Shown here piece by piece: positions 6,260 through 12,814 of a DNA stretch of 13,121 nucleotides. The position numbers and the translations under genes are program-made. Under the pieces are notes generated by a model, which did no database searches, was not told where the DNA came from, and saw only the letters and a program-made list of their open reading frames with translations. The stretch is taken from the NCBI GenBank assembly GCA_947463285.1, contig CANHTV010000058.1, forward strand, positions 1 to 13,121. Reading direction: 5' to 3'. The DNA comes from Verrucomicrobiaceae bacterium (GTDB lineage Bacteria > Verrucomicrobiota > Verrucomicrobiia > Verrucomicrobiales > Verrucomicrobiaceae). Positions within the stretch are counted from its first letter, which is position 1; every line of letters starts with the position of its first letter.

Positions 6260-8617
6260 GTGTCCCACCCTGAACCATCTCCCGCTCCACTGCTAGCCGC
6301 GCCTTTTTCGCGGCGGCCAAGGGCTGGAAATCCATTCCTGAGCAGCGTCTGCCGTACGCCTTGGGAGGTTGAAGATTCCGTGGAGGCTTTGAACGAGGAC
6401 GTTTTGGATCAGTTGGTGGACGCGGTGGCTGGGGATTCCGGTGGTGGTCCTCTCATATTGCTCACGGCTCCCCGCGCTGGTTATGGTAAAACGCATTTGT
6501 TAGGCCGAATCGCTGTCGCCAGGGCGAACGAATCCGTGATGGTGCCACTGGCATTTCGCGCGGGTGATGCGCTGATTTTGGCGACTTTGGCGCGGCGTGG
6601 TATGGAGTCACTGGCGCAGGCCCCGGCTGAGTATCCGGGCTGGTCGCGCTTGCGTGAGTCTTGCGCTCATGTCGTGACGCTGCTTCTGCATCGCTTGATT
6701 GATCATGGGCAGCTTAATTGTGCCAATCCCTCCCAGGCCTTGAAGGTCTTGGAAGGTCCGGTGGAGGAAGTTTTTTCCGAGCAGGGCAAGGCGCGCGTGA
6801 TCGGAGACTGGGTGCGAAAAAATCGCGATAGTCTGAAAAGTGCGCTGGCCATCCTGGCCTCGAAATCACTGCCCGTGCGGGCTGAACTGCTGGATGGCTG
6901 GCTCGCAGCTATGCTGGACCAAAGTCTTGAGGGTGGTCAGGCCGGGCTGGCCGAAATGCAGGAACTCGCCCTGGCTGATGCCGAAATCGGCACGCCTGTC
7001 TGGCTGCGGCTGCTTTCGATCTGGCGACCTGTCGTGCTGCTGGTGGATCATTTGGATGGTCTGTATCGTAACCCGCAGGCGGGTGTGACGATTGCCACAC
7101 TGCTGATGGATCTGGTCGATTATCATCAGGTGCATGTGCTGCTGTGTTTGAATCAAGATGTCTGGCAGGCCACCTTCGGGCATCATCTGCCCAGTGCGCT
7201 GGAGGATCGTTTGACGGCCAGTCAGGTGCTGCTGCGTGGTTTGACGGAAGCTGATGCTGAGTCGCTGCTGCGTCTGCGTCTTTCACACAGCGGTTTGGAT
7301 GATGAACTGCAAAAGGAGTTTGAGTCCTTTGTCAGTGTGAAGCGTCATTTCCTGGGGCGTCCGGTGGGTTCGGTCTCGGCGCGTGCTTTCCTGCGTCATT
7401 GTGCTCGACAGTGGGATATTTTTCAGGCGGCACCGGCTACGCCTAGTGAGCCTGATTCTTCTGATTGGATGCCTGATCTGGCGATGCCTGAGGCTGTCAT
7501 GCCGGATGTCACAGAAGACGAATCATGTCTGCCACTCAAGACAGAAACCATCTCTGAAAGCGCTCTCGTAGCATCCCTGCCAGCTTTGTTTGATCACGAA
7601 ACCGTGGATCAGGTGCAGGTGATGGCTGAAGGGCTGGCTGAGCCGCGTCCTGCCTTGCCGCAGGATGAACCCGCGGCTGTTTCTGAAAGTCTAGCCACTG
7701 CCACTGAATCACCCACCGAGACACCTGATGAGTCTCCTGCTCAGCTCGTTGCCTCTTCTCACAACTCGCTTTTAGACGGTAAAGAAGACAGACTTGAAGA
7801 CTGGAAAAGCATTCCAAGCACACCGAGTGAAGTGACTCCCACAGCTCCTTCTCCTGATGCTTTTGTGAAGCTGCGTGAGATGCTCTCGCGTCTGCGTCAG
7901 CCAGGTGATAAAGCGCTGCTTCCATCTGCCAATGGTTCGCCTTTGAAGCCTGCTCCAGACGCGGGTTCGTCCGTGGATGCTTCCACGCCGAAGTCGCCAC
8001 TGGCGGAGGTGGCGAAACCTGTGCCGGATGACTTGCCTGGCCGTTTTCAGGCCTTGCGTCTTCAGATGAGCGCAGAGGCTCAGGCCCAGCCTTTGGACTA
8101 TCAAAAACTGGCTGATCTCATCCGCCTCGCAGGTCGTCGCTTTCCGCTGGTGCGCTACAGCCAGCATGAACTGCCCGGCTTGACCGGCAGCTACGTCATG
8201 TATTGGGCGCTTCAGGGCGTGGAGATCTTGTTTGGTCTGGCTCCGCTGAGTGATCAGGCCTATTGGCGCACACTTTCAGGCTTTGCCGCAGGCCGTCAGG
8301 CAGACCTCGCCAGCCTTGGCGAGCGCGAATGCCATCGCCCGGCCGATTTCAAGATCGTCACCTTTCGTTCTGATCGCGAGCAGACTGCCTGGCAGAATCT
8401 GATGCATAGCGGGCTATTGCCCGCTCCCACGGCAGAGGTGATGGATTGCGTGTTTTTGGATGCCGCAAGCCTCGCGTCGCTCTACGCCATGCAGCGCATC
8501 ATCAAGGAAGCCGAGTTTGGCACCCTGCAAGCCGAGCCGACGCAAGTGATGTCCGTGTTGGCTCGCGAGCTGGACTTTTTCTGGAAACGCATCACCCGCG
8601 TTTCAGCCGTGGCTTGA
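6260..8617 (+). CDS. Large AAA+-type P-loop ATPase with disordered linker and unassigned C-terminal domain
   Basis: This 785-aa protein is probably cytoplasmic (no signal peptide or membrane segment). The N-terminal part, about 20-390, looks like an AAA+/STAND-like ATPase. The P-loop APRAGYGKTHLL has Lys77 and Thr78, but Pro replaces the usual first Gly. The Walker B strand is VVLLVDHLDGLYR (Asp263), and a sensor-1-like LLCLNQDVW follows with Asn298. A possible arginine finger sits in LEDRLT (Arg317), and a lid-like helix begins LTEADAESLLRLRL. Residues about 391-590 are rich in Pro, Ser, Glu and Asp and look disordered. Residues 594-785 form a compact domain with alternating strands (FKIVTF, MDCVFLD) and helices that I cannot assign. 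The GTG at 6260 is the first usable start after stop-free AT-rich DNA; there is no Shine-Dalgarno. The ROK gene follows 91 bp later on the same strand. The ATPase call is good; the biological role is unknown. Confidence 0.75.
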   Translation: MSHPEPSPAPLLAAPFSRRPRAGNPFLSSVCRTPWEVEDSVEALNEDVLDQLVDAVAGDSGGGPLILLTAPRAGYGKTHLLGRIAVARANESVMVPLAFRAGDALILATLARRGMESLAQAPAEYPGWSRLRESCAHVVTLLLHRLIDHGQLNCANPSQALKVLEGPVEEVFSEQGKARVIGDWVRKNRDSLKSALAILASKSLPVRAELLDGWLAAMLDQSLEGGQAGLAEMQELALADAEIGTPVWLRLLSIWRPVVLLVDHLDGLYRNPQAGVTIATLLMDLVDYHQVHVLLCLNQDVWQATFGHHLPSALEDRLTASQVLLRGLTEADAESLLRLRLSHSGLDDELQKEFESFVSVKRHFLGRPVGSVSARAFLRHCARQWDIFQAAPATPSEPDSSDWMPDLAMPEAVMPDVTEDESCLPLKTETISESALVASLPALFDHETVDQVQVMAEGLAEPRPALPQDEPAAVSESLATATESPTETPDESPAQLVASSHNSLLDGKEDRLEDWKSIPSTPSEVTPTAPSPDAFVKLREMLSRLRQPGDKALLPSANGSPLKPAPDAGSSVDASTPKSPLAEVAKPVPDDLPGRFQALRLQMSAEAQAQPLDYQKLADLIRLAGRRFPLVRYSQHELPGLTGSYVMYWALQGVEILFGLAPLSDQAYWRTLSGFAAGRQADLASLGERECHRPADFKIVTFRSDREQTAWQNLMHSGLLPAPTAEVMDCVFLDAASLASLYAMQRIIKEAEFGTLQAEPTQVMSVLARELDFFWKRITRVSAVA

Positions 8618-8697
8618 GCCCCTGCCAATCACAAACACCGGCCTGCAGATTCAGGAACTCTGGAAAAGATGCTGGCGTTTTGTGGGGCCTTCTGCTC

Positions 8698-8702
8698 AAA
8701 GG
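8698..8702 (+). promoter_or_regulatory. Ribosome binding site of the ROK gene
   Basis: AAAGG ends six bases before the ATG at 8709. It is one of only two clear Shine-Dalgarno sequences in the window and fixes the start of the ROK protein. Confidence 0.6.
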
Positions 8703-8708
8703 TAAGTC

Positions 8709-9836
8709 ATGCGTAAACAGCCTGCCGACCATCGTGCCATGCTGGGCTCTGCGATCTTGAATCTGCGGAGTCGTCATGCCACTTCTCGTTCATCTCTGGC
8801 CCGGGCTCTCGGGGCCTCGGCGTCCACGCTTAGTTTGTATGTGGAGCAGCTGATGGCCGAAGGCTACGTGCGTGAAACCGGTCTGGATAAGGCCAATCTG
8901 GGGCGCCCTCGGCGTCTTCTGGATCTGGTGCCTGAGGCGGGTTGGTTTGCCGGACTGGAGTTTAATGCGCAGAGGGTCAGTGCTGTGGCGGTGGATTTTT
9001 CAGGCCGCTGTCTCACCGTGGAAAACCAAGAACTCCCTGAGGGCGCGGATGCGGCCCAGGTCCTGCGGAGCTTGGTCAATCTGGTGGAAAAACTACGGAA
9101 GGCTCAGCCGACGCCACTGCTGGGGATCGGTGTCGGGGTGCCGGGATTGGTTGATCGCAAAAAAGGCGTGGGTCGCTTTTTCTCCTTCATTCGGAAATGG
9201 GAAAAAGTGCCAGTGGCAGAGCTGCTGCATCAGCGTTTCCAGACCGCGATCACGGTGGAAAATAACCTGCGGGTGATCGCTTTGGCGGAGCGCTGGTTTG
9301 GCGGCGGCCGAGACATTCGGGATTATGTGATCCTCGGGCCACGCAGTGGCTTCGGGCTGGCTATCATGCATGACGGTCAACTCCTGCATGGGGCACATGA
9401 ACTCGCTGGCGAGGTCGGGCTGTGGTTATGGCCGCATTCCGCCGGGGAGCGTGCGATGCATGATCAGCTCTCCGCCGTCGCCATCTATCGCAGGCTGGCT
9501 GGGCTGGCGGATGACTCACCTCTGCCTTCGGATTTGCGGCAGGCTTTGTGTGATGTGGCTGATCCTCAGTCCGCTGCCTGGAAAGAAGTGGTCACGGAGT
9601 TTGCGCGCGTTTTACGTAGCGTGCAGCTCATCGTCGATCCCGAAGTCTTTTTCCTTCATGGTCCGCTCACATCACTGGGGCGCACTTTTTGTGATGATGT
9701 CGAAAAAGTTGCCGCTTTTGCTCTGCCCGGGATGCCGGAACTGCGCATTCGTGTTGTCGGCTCTGAACTGGGCGAGGAAGCTGGCGCACTTGGAGCCGCC
9801 AGCCTGGCCATGGAAGAGTGGAACCCGGTGGCTTGA
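8709..9836 (+). CDS. ROK-family transcriptional regulator, degenerate active site
   Basis: This 375-aa protein has an N-terminal winged helix-turn-helix (about residues 12-56, with ATSRSSLARALGASASTLSLYVEQLMAEGYV) fused to a ROK sugar-kinase-like domain. That is the layout of repressors such as NagC, Mlc and XylR. The ROK domain is recognised from GIGVGVPGLVDR (139-150), the block VENNLRVIALAERWFGG (183-199), the glycine-rich GPRSGFGLAIMHDGQLLHGAHELAGEVG (210-237) and the C-terminal GALGAASLA. The catalytic-type Asp of the usual N-D-x-x-A motif is Asn186 here. The zinc motif CxCGxxGC, and the His that usually follows GE(I/V)G, are absent (GEVGLWLWPHSAGER instead). It therefore looks like a regulator without kinase activity, with an altered ligand or zinc site. 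The start is supported by AAAGG six bases upstream. Its targets are unknown. It lies 91 bp downstream of the ATPase gene and convergent with nuoC. Confidence 0.85.
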   Translation: MRKQPADHRAMLGSAILNLRSRHATSRSSLARALGASASTLSLYVEQLMAEGYVRETGLDKANLGRPRRLLDLVPEAGWFAGLEFNAQRVSAVAVDFSGRCLTVENQELPEGADAAQVLRSLVNLVEKLRKAQPTPLLGIGVGVPGLVDRKKGVGRFFSFIRKWEKVPVAELLHQRFQTAITVENNLRVIALAERWFGGGRDIRDYVILGPRSGFGLAIMHDGQLLHGAHELAGEVGLWLWPHSAGERAMHDQLSAVAIYRRLAGLADDSPLPSDLRQALCDVADPQSAAWKEVVTEFARVLRSVQLIVDPEVFFLHGPLTSLGRTFCDDVEKVAAFALPGMPELRIRVVGSELGEEAGALGAASLAMEEWNPVA

Positions 9837-9839
9837 GGT

Positions 9840-10409
9840 TTACTCGAAGCGTTTGGCTCGTGGCTCGCGCGTTACGGTGTCTCCAGTGCCTGGGCTGGTG
9901 ACAAAAGGGCCGTCTGCGAGTGGTGCCGTGCCGGTAAAGGCCACGTCAGGCATTTCACTGGGCTTGCCGGCAAGAGGAAAGTCCTTCCGGAGTGGGAAGT
10001 AGGGATAACCTTCCCACATCAAAATGCGGCGTAGATCGGGATGTCCTGAAAACTTGATGCCCATCATATCCCAGACTTCACGCTCATGCCAGTTGGCTGT
10101 GGGCCAGATGTCGGAGACCGTGGGGGCATCTTCACCATCGGGGATAACTGCTTTGACACGCAGATGCTGAAGATGACCGTAGCCGTAGATCTCATACACC
10201 ATCTCAAAACGTGGCTCCTGACCCATGTGATCGAGGCTGGAGATGTCCACGAGGTAATCGAAATTCATCTCGTCACGGCAATACTTCAGGATCGCCTTGG
10301 CTGAAGCCATGTTGACGTTCAGGGTGTGTTCGCCTCGGAACTCCACTGTACTGAGCACAGCGTCACCAAACTTTTCCTTCAAGGCTGTTACCATCTGCGC
10401 AGCGTTCAT
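9840..10409 (-). CDS. nuoC: NADH-quinone oxidoreductase subunit C
   Basis: NuoC (30-kDa type subunit) is part of the peripheral arm of respiratory Complex I, which passes electrons from NADH to quinone and pumps protons. The 189-aa protein carries the family signature almost intact: WPTANWHEREVWDMMGIKF (102-120) followed by GHPDLRRILMWEGYPYFPLRKDFPL (122-146). The N-terminal alpha/beta part (MVTALKEKFGDAVLSTVEF) is typical. The C-terminal 40 residues (from about 150) are a Pro/Thr/Gly-rich tail ending KRFE. It is not fused to NuoD, as it is in some bacteria. It lies 32 bp after nuoB on the same strand and is surely co-transcribed with it. Its stop codon is three bases from that of the convergent ROK gene. 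No Shine-Dalgarno precedes the ATG. Confidence 0.95.
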   Translation of the reverse strand: MNAAQMVTALKEKFGDAVLSTVEFRGEHTLNVNMASAKAILKYCRDEMNFDYLVDISSLDHMGQEPRFEMVYEIYGYGHLQHLRVKAVIPDGEDAPTVSDIWPTANWHEREVWDMMGIKFSGHPDLRRILMWEGYPYFPLRKDFPLAGKPSEMPDVAFTGTAPLADGPFVTSPGTGDTVTREPRAKRFE

Positions 10410-10441
10410 GATCTAGGAGTCGGATTAATAAAGGGTGGCGA

Positions 10442-10972
10442 TTAAGACAGCTCGTTGACGAGTTCCTGTTTCTGTTCGGTGAAGGAGCTTTCGCCTTCGA
10501 TCTTCCGTTGCAGGCGCATCAGGCCTTCCAGCAAGGCCTCTGGGCGTGGAGGGCAGCCAGAGATGTAAATGTCGACCGGGATCAGATTATCGATGCCCTG
10601 AAGCACGGCGTAGCTGCGATACATGCCACCGCTGGAGGCGCAGGCTCCCATGGCGATGCACCATTTTGGCTCTGGCATCTGATCCCAGATGCGCTTCACA
10701 GCGAGGGCCATTTTATAAGTCACAGTGCCGGCCACGATCATCACATCGGCCTGACGCGGAGAAAAGCGCATCACTTCCATGCCGAAGCGGCTGAGATCGT
10801 AACGGCTACAGGCTGAGGCCATCATCTCGATGGCGCAGCAGGCGAGACCCATCGGCATGGGCCAGAGGGAGTTTTTACGCATCCAGTTGATGGCAGAATC
10901 GAGCTTGGTGAAGACGATATTGCCCTCGATTTTCGAGTCGTAGGCGGCGAGTGATTCAGCGGGAGCGACCAT
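10442..10972 (-). CDS. nuoB: NADH-quinone oxidoreductase subunit B, [4Fe-4S] cluster N2
   Basis: NuoB (PSST/20-kDa type subunit) holds the terminal iron-sulfur cluster N2 next to the quinone site of Complex I. The 176-aa protein has all four cluster ligands in their usual motifs: the tandem Cys45-Cys46 in MGLACCAIEMM, Cys111 in GACASSGGMYRSY and Cys140 in GCPPRPEALLEGL. The conserved RYDLSRFGMEVMRFSPRQADVMIVAGTVTYKMA block is present. Length is normal, with a short C-terminal extension (EGESSFTEQKQELVNELS). It is the first gene of a two-gene unit with nuoC. No nuoA precedes it; instead there is a 108-bp divergent gap with a CRP-like palindrome, then a membrane protein gene on the other strand. 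The ATG at 10972 fits the family; no Shine-Dalgarno is visible. Confidence 0.96.
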   Translation of the reverse strand: MVAPAESLAAYDSKIEGNIVFTKLDSAINWMRKNSLWPMPMGLACCAIEMMASACSRYDLSRFGMEVMRFSPRQADVMIVAGTVTYKMALAVKRIWDQMPEPKWCIAMGACASSGGMYRSYAVLQGIDNLIPVDIYISGCPPRPEALLEGLMRLQRKIEGESSFTEQKQELVNELS

Positions 10973-11035
10973 GGCAGATAATGGGCAGGATTTAGCGCTG
11001 AGGGATACGCCCCTGCTTCCCCCCCGGCAACCCCT

Positions 11036-11053
11036 TTGTGAAAGTTTTCACAA
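11036..11053. promoter_or_regulatory. Perfect 18-bp palindrome matching the CRP consensus
   Basis: TTGTGAAA (11036-11043), GT, TTTCACAA (11046-11053) is a perfect inverted repeat of two 8-bp arms. It contains TGTGA-N6-TCACA, the complete core consensus of CRP/CAP-family sites. It lies in the 108-bp gap between the divergent nuoB and TrkA-C genes, centred about 36 bp before the plus-strand ATG and about 72 bp before the nuoB ATG. It could control either or both. The recognising protein is not in the window. Some other dimeric regulator cannot be excluded. Confidence 0.6.
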
Positions 11054-11080
11054 GCTCTGTTTTCAGTCTCGTGATTGAGA

Positions 11081-11818
11081 ATGCCAGCTTTCCACCGTAG
11101 TCCTGTGACTGCTGTGGCTCCCATTCTCGCCTTATTCATCATCGCCCTCGTTTCGCTCATCGCGGTGCGAGTCGCAGCCACGGCTTTGATGATGACGGGT
11201 TTGAGCTGGGACACGGCCAGTTTTCAGGCCTACTCGGCGTTTTTTGGCGTCGGATTTACGACTAAGGAGGCTGAAATGGTCGTGAACCACCCTGTGCGGC
11301 GGCGGATTATCCGGGATCTCATTCTGGCCGGAAACATTGGTCTTACTTCTGCTCTCGCGACCTTGATTGTGACGCTGATGCAGTCCGCAGACACGTCTGA
11401 TCTGCTCATGCTGCTGGGTTGCGCTGTGGCAGGTCTTGCTTTGATGCTCTATCTCTCGCGCGTCGGCTGGCTGCAAAAAATCCTCGACCGCCTCATTCGA
11501 TATACCTTGGAGCGCACGGGCATGGTGCGGGCGCTTGATTATGAGCTGCTGCTACGCATCCAGCACGGCTATGTGGTTTCAGAGATTGAGGTTATGCCGA
11601 ACACTTACCTTGCTGGGCGAACGTTGCGCGACTCCCGTCCATGGGATCGTGGCCTGATCATCCTCTCGATCAAACGTGGTGATGACATGATCCCCGGACT
11701 TCCAGGCCCCTCGGACATGATCCACGCTGGAGATGTTCTCACGGCCTATGGTAAAGAGTCCGCTTTTGCGGACATGACGGCTGCTGTGGCCCCTTCATCC
11801 AGCCCTCAGTCCGTGTGA
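11081..11818 (+). CDS. Membrane protein with C-terminal TrkA-C (RCK_C) domain
   Basis: This 245-aa protein has three likely membrane helices (about 12-35, 80-101 and 107-126) followed by a cytoplasmic TrkA-C domain (about 160-228, with VSEIEVMPNTYLAGRTLRDSRPWDRGLIILSIKRGDDMIPGLPG and DVLTAYG). TrkA-C domains bind ligands that gate ion, mostly potassium, channels and transporters. Between helices 1 and 2 lies the block YSAFFGVGFTTKEAEMVVNHPVRRRIIRDL, which I believe is characteristic of small TrkA-C membrane proteins. No full channel domain with a TVGYG filter is present, so the transported ion, if any, is unknown. The frame also offers a TTG at 11075; the ATG at 11081 is preferred. It is divergent from nuoB and shares the promoter region holding the CRP-like palindrome. 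Confidence 0.75.
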   Translation: MPAFHRSPVTAVAPILALFIIALVSLIAVRVAATALMMTGLSWDTASFQAYSAFFGVGFTTKEAEMVVNHPVRRRIIRDLILAGNIGLTSALATLIVTLMQSADTSDLLMLLGCAVAGLALMLYLSRVGWLQKILDRLIRYTLERTGMVRALDYELLLRIQHGYVVSEIEVMPNTYLAGRTLRDSRPWDRGLIILSIKRGDDMIPGLPGPSDMIHAGDVLTAYGKESAFADMTAAVAPSSSPQSV

Positions 11819-11854
11819 AAAGCAGGGCAGGGGGCTGTCGCACTTCCTATCAAC

Positions 11855-11872
11855 TTTGTCGTGGCAGACAAA
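11855..11872. repeat. Inverted repeat just upstream of the SDR gene
   Basis: TTTGTC (11855-11860) and GACAAA (11867-11872) are exact reverse complements around a 6-base centre (GTGGCA). It ends 25 bp before the SDR start codon. It could be an operator or a leader hairpin; there is no supporting promoter element, so it may be chance. Confidence 0.35.
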
Positions 11873-11886
11873 CCCAGGGTCGCGCT

Positions 11887-11890
11887 AGGA
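11887..11890 (+). promoter_or_regulatory. Ribosome binding site of the SDR gene
   Basis: AGGA ends seven bases before the ATG at 11898, a good Shine-Dalgarno spacing. This supports that start. Confidence 0.55.
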
Positions 11891-11897
11891 TGGCGAT

Positions 11898-12695
11898 ATG
11901 CGACTCGAAAACAAAGTCATCCTCATCACCGGCAGCGTCACTGGTATCGGCAAAGCCATCGCGAAGCGTTGTGTCGCCGAAGGCGCAAAAGTCCTCATCC
12001 ACGGTCTTGAGGCCGATTTGGGCCAAGAAACGCTCGCGGAGCTCGGTGCGGACAAAGCCGTGCTCGTACTCAAAGATCTCTCGGAGGAAGATGCGCCGCA
12101 AATGCTCGTCGAGAAGGCCGTGAGCGCCTTTGGCAAGCTAGACGCCCTAGTGAACAACGCCGCACAAGTCGGACTGGGCAACATTCACGACACCGACGCC
12201 AAATGGTTCCGCCGCATGCTCGAGATCAACTGCGTGGTGCCTTATCTCTTGATCCGCGCCGCCTTGCCGCATCTCCGCGAATCACGCGGCAGCGTCATCA
12301 ACATCGGCAGCGTCAATGCCTACAGTGGCGAGCCGAATCTGATGCCCTATAGTGTCTCCAAAGGCGCTCTCATGACCCTCACGCGCAATCTCGGCGACAC
12401 GCTCATGCGCGAGGACGGCATGCGCGTGAATCAAATCAACCCCGGCTGGGTCCTCACCGAAAACGAGGCCAAACGCAAACGCGAGCACGGCCTCAAAGAC
12501 GATTGGTATGCCGATCTGCCCAAGGTCTATGCCCCTGCTGGTCGCATCCTCTGGCCTGAAGAAATCGCCGCCTGTGCCGCCTGGCTCCTCGCCGACGAAT
12601 GCGGCCCCATCAGCGGCCAAGTCTTCGATTTGGAACAACACCCCTTCATTGGCCGCAATCCGCCTAAAGACAGCACAACGATTCCGAGCAAATAG
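11898..12695 (+). CDS. Short-chain dehydrogenase/reductase, classical SDR
   Basis: This 265-aa NAD(P)-dependent oxidoreductase has a single Rossmann domain. The coenzyme motif is TGSVTGIG (residues 11-18), and an acidic residue at the end of strand D is in LKDL (Asp60). The structural NNAA is at 86-89, and the catalytic set is Asn111, Ser138 (in INIGSVNAYSG), Tyr151 and Lys155 (YSVSK). After the active site NPGWVLTE follows the usual PG motif. The C-terminus (LADECGPISGQVFDLEQHPFIGR) matches the SDR dimer region, with a 15-residue tail added. No Arg or Lys follows strand B (LIHGLEADL), so the coenzyme cannot be fixed from sequence. The substrate is unknown: sugars, polyols or acyl-thioesters are all used by similar enzymes. 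It begins 79 bp after the TrkA-C gene and has its own AGGA ribosome binding site. Confidence 0.9.
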   Translation: MRLENKVILITGSVTGIGKAIAKRCVAEGAKVLIHGLEADLGQETLAELGADKAVLVLKDLSEEDAPQMLVEKAVSAFGKLDALVNNAAQVGLGNIHDTDAKWFRRMLEINCVVPYLLIRAALPHLRESRGSVINIGSVNAYSGEPNLMPYSVSKGALMTLTRNLGDTLMREDGMRVNQINPGWVLTENEAKRKREHGLKDDWYADLPKVYAPAGRILWPEEIAACAAWLLADECGPISGQVFDLEQHPFIGRNPPKDSTTIPSK

Positions 12696-12814
12696 AGAAT
12701 CATTTTGCCACAGGCATCTGGATTTGATAAACCGAGATGGAATTTCCTTTCCGCTCCTTGAACTGGATGGTTGTCGGTTGTGGGGACTTCGCACTTCGCC
12801 TTCTCCATGCCCTA

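Noticed and set aside
6260..8617. ATPase as part of a known anti-phage system such as BREX
   Set aside because: No methylase, nuclease, protease or other defence partner is adjacent; the neighbours are a regulator and metabolic genes.
11758..11773. GTCCGC-TTTT-GCGGAC hairpin near the 3' end of the TrkA-C gene
   Set aside because: It is a good 6-bp stem but lies inside the coding region with no T-run after it, so it is not a terminator; probably codon-driven.
12737..12814. Upstream in-frame ATG for the CSLREA-type gene
   Set aside because: It would place 26 extra residues before a clear signal peptide, so the ATG at 12815 is preferred.
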